Shown piece by piece: positions 1 to 7,281 of a stretch of 47,599 nt of DNA; positions within the stretch are counted from its first letter, which is position 1, and each line of letters starts with the position of its first letter. The notes beneath the pieces were generated by a model. The model did not search any database, was not told the DNA's origin, and was given only the letters and a program-made list of their open reading frames with translations. The stretch spans positions 1 to 47,599 of the forward strand of contig DAHVAN010000465.1 of NCBI GenBank assembly GCA_027314595.1. Reading direction: 5' to 3'. The position numbers were made by a program, and so were the translations under genes. The DNA comes from Actinomycetota bacterium (GTDB lineage Bacteria; Actinomycetota; Actinomycetes; Streptosporangiales; Streptosporangiaceae).

Positions 1-632
1 GACGGGCCGGGCGGGGGCCCCGAGGCCGACGGGACGGGGGGGGGCCCCGAGGCCGCCGGGACGGGCGGGAACGGACCGGGAGCGTACGACGGCGCCGGCG
101 CGAACGGAGGCGCCTCCTGCGGGCGCGCGGGCGCGCGTACATCTGACCAGGGCGAGCCCGTGCCCGGCAGCGGCGGAGCCGCCTGGGGCGAGCGCCGGGC
201 CTGGTAGAGGTCCGGAGCGTACTCGGGCGCGGGCGGGAACGCCGAAGCCGCCGGCGGGAACGCCTGCGCCTGCTCGTAGCCGGCCACGACCGGATAGCCG
301 GGCAGAGCGTTGGGATCCGGCAGCTGCTCCATCTCGGGCACGTCCGGCGCAGCGTCGTCGTCGGGGAACTCTCGCGGCAGCAACCGGGGGAACAGGCCAG
401 CACCCTGCGGGTTGACAGAAGAGAACGGGTTCGCCCCCGAGGTCAGGTAGTCGTCGTAGTGGACCTCGTCATCGCCGTCAGCGGCGGGAGCGCCGGGTTC
501 GGGCTGCTCGTCACCGGGCGCCTGGTCCGCGGCACGCGGAACCGCGCCCGCGGCTGACCCGTTCGCACGCGCCTCTGGTTCGAGTGCCGCCGTGAGATCA
601 TCATGCTCGTTCGGTGTCACGGGTGACCCCAT
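1..632 (-). CDS. Proline-rich acidic protein, N-terminal part only (gene runs off the left edge)
   Basis: A reading frame opens at ATG 632-630 and stays open to the window edge. A GTG at 620-618 is an alternative start with a better-spaced purine-rich stretch in front of it. The first ~140 residues are acidic and rich in Pro, Ala and Gly, without a signal peptide or membrane segment. After about position 140 the reading frame turns into an Arg-rich string (RARPRARRRRLR). A neighbouring frame continues the earlier style (APARPQEAPPFAPAPSYAPG). The switch falls in a CG-repeat (122-136), so a frameshift or a base-calling error there is likely. Near-repeats of GGGCCCCGAGGCCG at 15-38 and 42-64 encode SASGPPP-type repeats. 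Such disordered leaders are common in front of ParA/MinD-like or membrane domains in actinobacteria, but the functional part lies outside the window, so no function is assigned. Confidence 0.55.
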   Translation of the reverse strand, partial: MGSPVTPNEHDDLTAALEPEARANGSAAGAVPRAADQAPGDEQPEPGAPAADGDDEVHYDDYLTSGANPFSSVNPQGAGLFPRLLPREFPDDDAAPDVPEMEQLPDPNALPGYPVVAGYEQAQAFPPAASAFPPAPEYAPDLYQARRSPQAAPPLPGTGSPWSDVRAPARPQEAPPFAPAPSYAPGPFPPVPAASGPPPVPSASGPPPGP

Positions 633-808
633 CCTCACCAGTACCGGGGAATGTGGCACGGGTTCGCACCTAATACCGAGCCTAAGCCACGTACCTGACC
701 GCGCCACACTTTTCGGGCACACAATGAGCTGATCGCACGGATCACCCGGCCCGAGTAGCGAGAACTGACAGACGCTAGTTATCGATGTTTCATATGGGGA
801 GGAAAGTA

Positions 809-1789
809 ATGCATGCGGTCGTGATAACCAGGCCCGGAGACCCCGGCGTGCTCGAATGGACCGAAGTGGAAGACCCCGCTGCGGGGCCAGGCGAAGTGCT
901 CGTCGACGTTACCGCGAGCGGCGTCAACCGCGCGGACCTGATGCAGCGTCAGGGGTTCTACCCGCCACCGCCCGGGGCGCCCGCGTACCCAGGCCTCGAA
1001 TGCGCGGGCACGGTCGCCGCCGTCGGGCAAGGCGTGACCGGGTGGCAGCCGGGCGACGCGGTGTGCGCGCTGCTCAGCGGTGGCGGCTACGCCGAGAAGG
1101 TCGCCGTTCCCGCCGGCCAGCTGCTGCCCGCTCCCGGGTCGGTGACCCTGACCCAGGCCGCCTCCTTCCCCGAGACGGCGTGCACGGTGTACTCCAACGT
1201 CTTCCTGGGCGCGCGGCTGACTCCAGGCGAGACGCTGCTCGTCCACGGCGGCGCGAGCGGGATCGGGACGATGGCCATCCAGCTGGCCAAGCACGCCGGG
1301 GCGACCGTGGCCGTGACGGCCGGCTCGGATGAAAAGCTCGCCGCGTGCCGCGAGCTTGGCGCGGACATCCTCATCAACTACCGGGACGACGACTTCGTCC
1401 AGCGGATCCGCGAGGCGACCGGCGGCCGCGGCGCCGACGTTGTCCTGGACATCATGGGCGCCGCGTACCTGGGCCGCAACGTGGACGCGCTCGCCGCGGA
1501 CGGGCGAATGGTCACCATCGGCCTGCAGGGCGGCCGGCGGGCAGAACTCGACATGGGCATGCTGATGGCGAAGCGGGCCACGATCATGGGGACCACCTTG
1601 CGGGCCCGGCCGGCGGAGCAGAAGGCGGCCATCGTCAGCGCGGTGCGCGAGCACGTCTGGCCGCTCATCGACACGGGCGCCATCCGGCCCGTTATCCACG
1701 CCGAGCTGCCGATGTGGGAGGCGCCAGAGGCGCATCGGATCATGGAGGCGGGCACGCACACCGGCAAGATCCTCCTGCGCGCCCGGTAG
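809..1789 (+). CDS. NAD(P)H:quinone oxidoreductase, zinc-independent medium-chain dehydrogenase family
   Basis: The 326-residue protein reduces quinones or related enones with NAD(P)H in the cytoplasm. A GroES-like N-terminal domain (about 1-110) carries the quinone-reductase signature around NRADLMQRQG (40-49). It is followed by a Rossmann domain with the dinucleotide-binding loop HGGASGIG (146-153). The structural and catalytic zinc cysteines of alcohol dehydrogenases are missing, which fits the QOR/PIG3 subgroup. ATG 809 is chosen over an in-frame ATG at 785 because GGGGAGGAAAG lies just before it (796-806) and because family members start MHAVVIT. It is followed at 19 bases by pafE on the same strand. 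The exact substrate cannot be read from sequence. Confidence 0.93.
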   Translation: MHAVVITRPGDPGVLEWTEVEDPAAGPGEVLVDVTASGVNRADLMQRQGFYPPPPGAPAYPGLECAGTVAAVGQGVTGWQPGDAVCALLSGGGYAEKVAVPAGQLLPAPGSVTLTQAASFPETACTVYSNVFLGARLTPGETLLVHGGASGIGTMAIQLAKHAGATVAVTAGSDEKLAACRELGADILINYRDDDFVQRIREATGGRGADVVLDIMGAAYLGRNVDALAADGRMVTIGLQGGRRAELDMGMLMAKRATIMGTTLRARPAEQKAAIVSAVREHVWPLIDTGAIRPVIHAELPMWEAPEAHRIMEAGTHTGKILLRAR

Positions 1790-1807
1790 CTCCGCGCACG
1801 CGGTAAC

Positions 1808-2362
1808 GTGAAGCAAATGAACGAGGAATTCAGCCGAGAAGAACAGGGCAGGCCACAGGTCGTCGTGGTCGGACCCGAGAGCCTGGCCGTCGGAAGCGGC
1901 CAGGAGGGCGCCGAGAACGCCGAGAACGAGCGCCCGGTGACCGAGATGGTCGAGCAGCCCGCCAAGGTGATGCGGATCGGGAGCATGATCCGGCAGCTCC
2001 TGGAGGAGGTGCGCGCCGCCCCGCTAGACGAGAAGAGCCGGGCGAGGCTCAAGGAGATCCACCAGAGTTCCATCAAGGAACTCGAGGATGGCCTCGCGCC
2101 CGAGCTGGTCGAAGAACTCGAGCGGCTTTCGCTGCCGTTCCAGGATGGCGAAGTGCCGAGCGAGGCCGAACTGCGGGTCGCTCAGGCCCAGCTTGTCGGC
2201 TGGCTCGAAGGGCTGTTCCACGGCATCCAGACCACGCTCTTCGCGCAGCAGATGGCGGCACGCGCGCAGCTGGAGCAGATGCGCCGGGCGCTCCCGCCTG
2301 GGCTCATGGCGCAATCAGAGCAGGAGCAGGCGCAGCCGCACGGCTCAGGGCCCTACCTGTAA
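1808..2362 (+). CDS. pafE: Bacterial proteasome activator PafE/Bpa
   Basis: PafE (Bpa, Rv3780 family, DUF2587) forms dodecameric rings that cap the actinobacterial 20S proteasome and open its gate without ATP, feeding it unfolded or specific substrates such as HspR. The core VEQPAKVMRIGSMIRQLL...EVRAAPLDEKSR...LVGWLEGLFHGIQTTLFAQQMAARAQL is nearly identical in style to the mycobacterial protein. The last residues are GPYL. The family ends in GQYL, the HbYX-like tail that docks in the proteasome alpha ring, so Gln is replaced by Pro here. The N-terminal ~45 residues are variable. GTG 1808 is used; ATG 1817 in frame is as likely because neither has a clear Shine-Dalgarno. The gene implies that this organism carries prcBA and the Pup system elsewhere. 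Confidence 0.95.
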   Translation: MKQMNEEFSREEQGRPQVVVVGPESLAVGSGQEGAENAENERPVTEMVEQPAKVMRIGSMIRQLLEEVRAAPLDEKSRARLKEIHQSSIKELEDGLAPELVEELERLSLPFQDGEVPSEAELRVAQAQLVGWLEGLFHGIQTTLFAQQMAARAQLEQMRRALPPGLMAQSEQEQAQPHGSGPYL

Positions 2363-2367
2363 ATCCG

Positions 2368-3306
2368 TCAGGGCCGGCCGTAGCGGAGCCTGGCCAGCCA
2401 CGCTGCGGCCTCGGCGAACTCAGGGTCAGACGTACCGGGGCGGACCATGGTCCGCCCCCCGTCACCGCGCGGGTAGCTGCCGAGGAACCTGACCTTCGCG
2501 CACACGCGGCGCACGCCCATCATCGCCTCGCCGACCCGCGCGTCGTCGATGTGGCCTTCGCAGTCGATGAAGAAGAAGTAGCTGCCAAGCCCGTCTCCGG
2601 TGGGACGGGACTGGATCGTGGTCAGGTTGATTCCCCGCACCGCGAACTCGGTGAGGATCTCCATCAGCGCACCAGGATGGTCCTCGGTGAGGAACGCGGC
2701 GAGCGATGTCCTGTCGGCGCCCGTCGGTGCCGGGATCTCACCCTGCGGGGCCACCACGACAAACCGTGTCACCGCGTTGGACCGGTCGCTGACCTCGGAT
2801 GCGACGACTGCCAGGCCGTACTTGGCCGCGGCGAAGGCGCCGGCCAGCGCCGCGTCCAGCCGATCCTCAGCCACCTGCCTGGCCGCCTCGGCGTTGGACG
2901 CCAGCGGCACCCATTCGCACCCGGGCAGGTTGGCGGCCAGCCAGCGGCGGCACTGCGGCTCGGCCTGCGGATGCCCGCCAACCGTCTTGATGTCTGTCAG
3001 CGCCGTCCCTTGCCTGGCCAGCAGCGCGAACTCGATCGGCAGCAGCGTCTCGGCGCGGATGAGCAGGCCGCTTCCGCCGGCGAGGTCGTCGGCGGTGGCG
3101 GTGACGATGCCCTCGACGGAACTTTCCATCGGGACCACTGCCCGCTGCGCCTCTCCGGACCTGACCGCTTCCAGGGTCGCTGCGATAGAAGGGCAGGGCA
3201 CCGGCTGCACGTCGGCGGCCCGTTGCGAGCCCGCCAGGCTCGCCACCGCTGCCTCGGTGAAGGTGCCCTCGGGCCCGAGATAGGCATAGCGCATAGGGCC
3301 CATCAT
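2368..3306 (-). CDS. pheA: Prephenate dehydratase
   Basis: It converts prephenate to phenylpyruvate in phenylalanine synthesis. Residues ~4-190 form the PDT domain (AYLGPEGTFTEAAV at the start; the catalytic Thr-Arg-Phe motif appears as NAVTRFVVV). Residues ~200-285 form an ACT domain containing the Phe-binding ESRP-type motif, here QSRPTGDGLGSYFFFIDCEGH. The 312-residue length suits the monofunctional actinobacterial enzyme. Its start ATG (3306) overlaps the stop of the upstream DUF4446 gene in an ATGA arrangement, so translation is probably coupled. Two more in-frame ATGs (3303 and 3294) are possible starts. It converges on pafE with only 5 bases between the stops. Confidence 0.96.
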   Translation of the reverse strand: MMGPMRYAYLGPEGTFTEAAVASLAGSQRAADVQPVPCPSIAATLEAVRSGEAQRAVVPMESSVEGIVTATADDLAGGSGLLIRAETLLPIEFALLARQGTALTDIKTVGGHPQAEPQCRRWLAANLPGCEWVPLASNAEAARQVAEDRLDAALAGAFAAAKYGLAVVASEVSDRSNAVTRFVVVAPQGEIPAPTGADRTSLAAFLTEDHPGALMEILTEFAVRGINLTTIQSRPTGDGLGSYFFFIDCEGHIDDARVGEAMMGVRRVCAKVRFLGSYPRGDGGRTMVRPGTSDPEFAEAAAWLARLRYGRP

Positions 3307-3773
3307 GCCGTAGCGGCGGCGCGCTTGGCGGCACGACCGCCCGGCCCCGACGGCGCAGGCCCGGGTGCCAGGAGGCCCGTCCCAAGCCGTGCCGTGCGCA
3401 CCGCCTGGATCTCCTCCGGCGACAGCTCGAGGGATCCGCGGCCCGCGACCACGGGCTTGGCGTACGTGCGGGTCTCCGCGCGCCCGTTGATCGAGCTGAT
3501 CACAATGCCGTCACCCACCGAGTTGAGCAGGGCGAGTGAGAACGACAGCTGGCCAGCCATCTCGTTGAGCGCGTCGTACCTGACGATCGCCACGTCGCGC
3601 AGTGCGCGCGGATCGACCGTGCCGCGTGATCCGACGGCTCCCTGGATCAGGTCGTTACACTCGCGCACAGCGCGGGCGGCGCGCCGGTTCGCCACCAGCG
3701 CCAGCAGGACACCGATCACACCAGTGAATGCTCCCACCGCGGAAGCGAACGCAAGGGCTGTCACGTTCAGCAC
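3303..3773 (-). CDS. DUF4446 family membrane-anchored protein
   Basis: A small protein of about 156 residues with one N-terminal hydrophobic segment (about 5-28, ALAFASAVGAFTGVIGVLLALV). A soluble region follows, with the conserved core DVAIVRYDALNEMAGQLSFS and the LLNSVGDGIVISSINGR motif typical of DUF4446. GTG 3773 is chosen because upstream codons in the frame (3774-3965) run through a repeated intergenic sequence and have no family similarity. The gene commonly sits beside pheA in actinobacteria, and the ATGA overlap with pheA supports co-transcription. No biochemical function is known for the family. The topology suggests an inner-membrane protein with a cytoplasmic domain. Confidence 0.85.
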   Translation of the reverse strand: MLNVTALAFASAVGAFTGVIGVLLALVANRRAARAVRECNDLIQGAVGSRGTVDPRALRDVAIVRYDALNEMAGQLSFSLALLNSVGDGIVISSINGRAETRTYAKPVVAGRGSLELSPEEIQAVRTARLGTGLLAPGPAPSGPGGRAAKRAAATA

Positions 3774-3876
3774 TATACCGGTGACGTCCGGTTGGCCTCG
3801 GCGAGGTGCCCGCCGCCCGTGCGCCCGTGCCGGGCAGCCGGACCCGCGGACTGCCAGGGGACTGTGGCGCTCATCT

Positions 3877-3959
3877 GGGTCACGTGACCGGGGCGGCTGC
3901 GCATCTGGCCCGGGAGAACCGGGGCGGCCGCGCATCTGGCCCAGAACGCGGCACGAGCC
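3877..3959 (+). repeat. Dispersed intergenic repeat, copy 1
   Basis: This 83-bp stretch matches sequences at 38062-38168 (same strand) and 33704-33804 (opposite strand). It holds two tandem ~31-bp units sharing the core GCGCATCTGGCCC, then CGCGGCACGAGCC. It opens with the perfect 12-bp palindrome GGTCACGTGACC (3878-3889). It lies between the GT2 stop and the DUF4446 start inside a leftward gene run. Confidence 0.8.
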
Positions 3960-3971
3960 GGGCATGCGCGG

Positions 3972-4661
3972 TCACACCCGGATGGCGAGCGCCCAGGCGA
4001 CGTCGGCGAACTGGCGCGCGCGGTGCAGTTGCGCCTTCACGCCGGTGCCGGTGGCCCGGTGCGCGAGCGGCACCTCGACCTCGCTGATCCGCAATCCCTT
4101 GCGCTTGAGGTCGATGGTCATCGCCGTCTCGACGCCGAACCCGCGTGCCAGCGGCCGCGCGGCGTCATAGGCCGCTCTTGTCAGGCACCGCTGCCCGTTC
4201 AGCGGCTGAGCCGGAGTCCAGCCGGCCGCCCGGCGGATGCCCCACGCCGACAGGCCCACCACGAACCCGTGGCCGCCCAGCTTGACCCGTTCGGTGAAGA
4301 CGGCGATCGTCATGTCGGCCGCGCCGGCCGTGACGGGCGCTATCAGCGGTCCGGCTTGCGCGGCGGTCGCGCCGAGGTCGGCGTCGAGGAACAGCAGGTG
4401 GCGCGGGTCACCGTGGTCATGCTGGTCGAGCAGGCGGACGGCTTCCGCACCGGTTTCCATGGCCGCGGCCTTGCCGCGGTTCCTCGCATGCCGGAGCACC
4501 GACGCGCCCGCCTCCCGCGCGGCGCGGGCCGTGCCGTCCCGCGAGCCGTCGTCCACGACGACGACCACATCGACGCCGGCCAGCGCCGCCGCGGCCGAGG
4601 CCGTGGCGCCGACGCGATCCGCCTCGTCATAGGCCGGGATGACGACAGCCACCGCAGACAT
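3972..4661 (-). CDS. Family 2 glycosyltransferase (GT-A fold)
   Basis: This cytoplasmic or membrane-associated enzyme transfers a sugar from a nucleotide donor. The 229-residue protein shows the GT2 pattern: VAVVIPAYDEADRVG at the N-terminus, VVVVVDDGSRDGTA (about 34-47), the donor/metal-binding LLFLDADLG (about 90-98), and the acceptor-region motif in LNGQRCLTRAAYD. There are no membrane segments, unlike longer dolichyl-phosphate-mannose synthases. A conserved pheA-DUF4446-GT2 neighbourhood occurs in actinobacteria. The acceptor could be a polyprenyl phosphate or glucosyl-3-phosphoglycerate-type substrate; the sequence does not decide. The stop codon lies 13 bases from the dispersed repeat copy 1. 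The STAS gene is 35 bases upstream on the same strand. Confidence 0.88.
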   Translation of the reverse strand: MSAVAVVIPAYDEADRVGATASAAAALAGVDVVVVVDDGSRDGTARAAREAGASVLRHARNRGKAAAMETGAEAVRLLDQHDHGDPRHLLFLDADLGATAAQAGPLIAPVTAGAADMTIAVFTERVKLGGHGFVVGLSAWGIRRAAGWTPAQPLNGQRCLTRAAYDAARPLARGFGVETAMTIDLKRKGLRISEVEVPLAHRATGTGVKAQLHRARQFADVAWALAIRV

Positions 4662-4696
4662 AAGCAGATGTTAGCCGTGCAGCCCGAGAGCCGGCG

Positions 4697-5104
4697 TCAC
4701 TTGCCTCGCGGGAGCGGGTCGGTGGTGATGGTGAACACCGCGTCCAGCCCGGTCACCTGGAGGATCTTCCTGACCGCCGGGCGCGGCGCGGCGAGCTCGA
4801 GCTCACCGCCGCGCTCGCGCGCGTGGCGCAGGCACGACAGCAGGACGTTCATGCCGGTGGAGTCGCAGAACTCCACTCCGGACATGTCCACGACTATGCG
4901 GGAGGCTGGGGCGGACTTGTCGATGACTGCGGCAAGCTCGCTGTGTAGCCGCGGAGCGGTATAGAGGTCGATTTCCCCTGAGGTGATCACGACCGTGTGA
5001 TCGTCCTGAGACCGACTTGAGACATTGAGCTCCACGGCTGAGACCCTATCGCTCCGTCCGACCGGAGCGCTAGGCGTGGGAACCCCGGACGTGGGGAAAT
5101 TCAC
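4697..5104 (-). CDS. STAS-domain anti-sigma factor antagonist
   Basis: A SpoIIAA/RsbV-like protein of up to 135 residues that would bind and be phosphorylated by an anti-sigma kinase. The STAS fold spans about residue 25 onward: ELNVSSRSQDDHTVVITSGEIDLYTAP, then the phospho-acceptor region VVDMSGVEFCDSTGMNVLL, whose Ser in CDSTG is the predicted phosphorylation site. GTG 5104 is the first possible start. GTG 5035 (VELNV) is a good alternative because the leader between them lacks family similarity. A RsbW-like ATPase is encoded two genes upstream on the same strand (6504-7079), which makes a kinase/antagonist pair plausible, although the arginine-deiminase-like gene separates them. Confidence 0.9.
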   Translation of the reverse strand: MNFPTSGVPTPSAPVGRSDRVSAVELNVSSRSQDDHTVVITSGEIDLYTAPRLHSELAAVIDKSAPASRIVVDMSGVEFCDSTGMNVLLSCLRHARERGGELELAAPRPAVRKILQVTGLDAVFTITTDPLPRGK

Positions 5105-5167
5105 GCTCCGTTAACGCAGGTATACAATCATATTAGCACGTAACAGGCATCAATCCGTCACAGCCGG

Positions 5168-6415
5168 TTACGCGGCGCGTTCGCGTTCATCGGGCATGCT
5201 CGCCGGCTCGCGGCCGAGCGGGCAGCAGATGGCGCGCGGGCCGCCGCGGCAGCCGGCCAGCTCGCCGCCGGGCACCCTGATCACCTCGATGCCCGCCGTC
5301 TCCAGGCGCGCGGCGGTCAGCGTGTTGCGCTCATAGGAAACCACGACACCGGGGGCGATGGCGAGCAGGTTACCGGCGTCGTCCCACTGGCCCCCCGGGT
5401 CGTCCCGCCAGCTGAACCTGCCCGGGCCGAGACCGGTCTCGATAAGCCGGAGCCTGTCAATCCCCATGGCCTGCGCGGCGGCCTCGAGGAACGGTTGCGG
5501 ATGCGACAGCCGCAGCCCGTCCGGGCGCTGGGTTATCGTTCGCGCGACCAGCGAGTAAGCCACCGTCGGCCGCATCACCACCGTGTCAGGGCCCGCCAAT
5601 GTGCACAGCGTGTCCAGGCATTGGGTGCCACCCGGCCCGACGAGCACCGCCAGCACCGTGTGGGCGAAACCGCTGTCGAACACCCGGCGGGCGAGCCGCT
5701 CCATGCCGGCCGGCGAGGTCTGCGAGCCGGTTCCGATCGCCACGACTCCCGGCGCGAGCAGCAGCACGTCGCCGCCGGCCAGCAGCTCGTGGCCCGGCTC
5801 GTACAGCCACTTGGTCCCGGTGAACATCGGGTGGTGGGCGAACACGATCGCGGCGAGTTCCGCCTCGGCCCGCCTGCCCTGCGGACTGGTCACCGCCACG
5901 CTGTCACCGATCCACACGCTCGAGTCGCGGGCGAAGACGAGGTTGGGCAGCGGGTCGATGACGTAGTCCCAGGCGTCGAGCAGCCCGAAGACGGCGCCGC
6001 GGCCGCCGGGGAACTCCTCCCGGGTCAGCCCCATGATGAGCAGCTGCGCGAGCTCCTCCGGCCTCAGGCACTCCAGATGCGACCTGAGCTGGCCGCGAAG
6101 CTCCTCGCCAAGCCGCGGGTCCTTCAGCACCGACTCGACCGCCTGCTGCCTGGCCGCCGCGTACTCGAGCGCGTCTTGCAGCAGTTCGGTCAGGTACAGC
6201 ACCATGACGCCCTGCGCGCGCAGGGTATCGGCGAACACGTCGTGTTCCTGCTGTGCGCGCTCGGCCCACGGCTGGGAGGCGAACAGCATCCCGCACTCGC
6301 GCTGCGGCGTGACCCTTCTCAGTTCCGCCCCTGGCCGGTGAAGCAGCACCGTCCGCAGCCGCCCGACCTCGCTGTCTACCCCGCAGAACTCGGACACGAA
6401 TCCCCCCGGAAACAT
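5168..6415 (-). CDS. Arginine deiminase homologue with substituted catalytic residues (probable pseudoenzyme)
   Basis: The 415-residue protein aligns along its whole length with bacterial arginine deiminases (ArcA): GVDSEVGRLRTVLLHRPG near the start, PLPNLVFARDSSVWIG, GQWDDAGNLLAIAPGVVVSYERN and a C-terminal RGGPR loop. In the active enzyme the key residues are Glu in LEGGDV, His in MHLDT and the nucleophile Cys in GGHCMTCP. Here those positions read LAGGDV (Ala), TQCLDT (Cys) and GGPRAICCP (Ala). The Asp in ARD and the Asp in LDT remain. The Arg of GERSS is Gln (GSQTS). A Cys two residues after the nucleophile position is present, as in many homologues. The fold is probably intact, but the deiminase reaction should not work. 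It could be a regulator, or a different amidine-processing enzyme. It lies 63 bases upstream of the STAS gene on the same strand. Confidence 0.85.
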   Translation of the reverse strand: MFPGGFVSEFCGVDSEVGRLRTVLLHRPGAELRRVTPQRECGMLFASQPWAERAQQEHDVFADTLRAQGVMVLYLTELLQDALEYAAARQQAVESVLKDPRLGEELRGQLRSHLECLRPEELAQLLIMGLTREEFPGGRGAVFGLLDAWDYVIDPLPNLVFARDSSVWIGDSVAVTSPQGRRAEAELAAIVFAHHPMFTGTKWLYEPGHELLAGGDVLLLAPGVVAIGTGSQTSPAGMERLARRVFDSGFAHTVLAVLVGPGGTQCLDTLCTLAGPDTVVMRPTVAYSLVARTITQRPDGLRLSHPQPFLEAAAQAMGIDRLRLIETGLGPGRFSWRDDPGGQWDDAGNLLAIAPGVVVSYERNTLTAARLETAGIEVIRVPGGELAGCRGGPRAICCPLGREPASMPDERERAA

Positions 6416-6503
6416 GTCACGCCCGATTGCCGCACTTCGCTCAATACCAGAACTTCGCCGTGCGACATCCCCCGCGGGAAGTTATCACCGCTTCCGGGCG
6501 CGA

Positions 6504-7079
6504 TTACGCATCCAGGGACGACGCAATTACCAAAGTGGCGCAAGTGCCGTATCTGACGGGCAGTTCCGCCCACACGGTGGTCTCCCCGGGACCGCAGCCA
6601 CCCGGGCAGCGCCCGGGCGCGTCGCCGTCGCCGCGGTCATCCGCGCGGCCGGCGTGAACCTGGCCGTCGTGCGCGCAAGCGCGGTGCGCGCCGTCCGCGG
6701 GGTCGCTGTCCCAGTGGTCGTCGCCCGCGCAGACCCCCCAGCGCAGCGCGAGCCTCGCCACTATGCCGAGGCCCCGCCCGCCGAGCGACCAGTTGGACGG
6801 CTCGTTCACCCTGGGCACGCTCTGGCCGCCGCCATCGCTCACCGCGACATCGACGCTGCCTTGCCGCAGGTTCCACGAGGCCTTGACGATTCGCCCCGGA
6901 AGCGGGGTAGCGTGCCGCAGGGCATTACTGATAAGTTCACTAAGCACTAGCCCGGCGTCGCAGGCCGTACCGTCGTATACGCCCGCTTCGGTGAGATCCC
7001 CGATCAGGCGGCGGCGCGCCACGCCTACGCTCGATGCTGTATAGGGGAGCAGTAGCGCTCTCGACGTAGCCACCTCCAT
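6504..7079 (-). CDS. RsbW-like ATP-binding protein (HATPase_c, anti-sigma regulatory type)
   Basis: A GHKL ATPase of the serine/threonine anti-sigma kinase type. The N box reads LVLSELISNALRHATP, the G1 box VAVSDGGG and the G2 box LGGRGLGIVARLALRWG. The C-terminal strand GETTVWAELPV closes the domain. Between G2 and that strand there is an unusual ~35-residue insertion rich in Asp, Gly, His and Cys. Other frames there do not give a better match, so it looks like an in-frame expansion. ATG 7079 (MEVATSRALLLPYTASSVG) fits family starts; an ATG at 7166 in frame adds 29 residues of doubtful value. It could control a sigma factor together with the STAS protein at 4697-5104. No sigma factor gene is visible here. 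Confidence 0.82.
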   Translation of the reverse strand: MEVATSRALLLPYTASSVGVARRRLIGDLTEAGVYDGTACDAGLVLSELISNALRHATPLPGRIVKASWNLRQGSVDVAVSDGGGQSVPRVNEPSNWSLGGRGLGIVARLALRWGVCAGDDHWDSDPADGAHRACAHDGQVHAGRADDRGDGDAPGRCPGGCGPGETTVWAELPVRYGTCATLVIASSLDA

Positions 7080-7281
7080 ACACAACCCCGCCCCGCCCGT
7101 GGAACTGAACGAACCCGGTACGAGCGGAAATGCCCAGTGCGAACGCGGTGAAACCGTGAACGTCATTTTCGAGGGTGTTATGTGCCGGTTTGTCCGTGCT
7201 GTCCGGGCACGAGCGCCCCGCCGACAGGGTAACGTCAGGTCGTGATGTCCGCTCCTTCTGACGATCTATCTGGGTGGCGCC

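Noticed and set aside
3774-3965. Upstream extension of the DUF4446 protein
   Set aside because: The extra 64 codons run through the repeat and are not part of the family. GTG 3773 gives the normal protein.
2551-4170. A long open frame on the plus strand (539 codons) across pheA, DUF4446 and the glycosyltransferase gene
   Set aside because: It is antisense to three clearly recognised genes, has no family similarity and results from the stop-poor GC-rich composition.
6600-6720. Frameshift in the RsbW-like ATPase around its Asp/Gly/His-rich insertion
   Set aside because: The same frame resumes the family with GETTVWAELPV after the insertion, and other frames give no better match.
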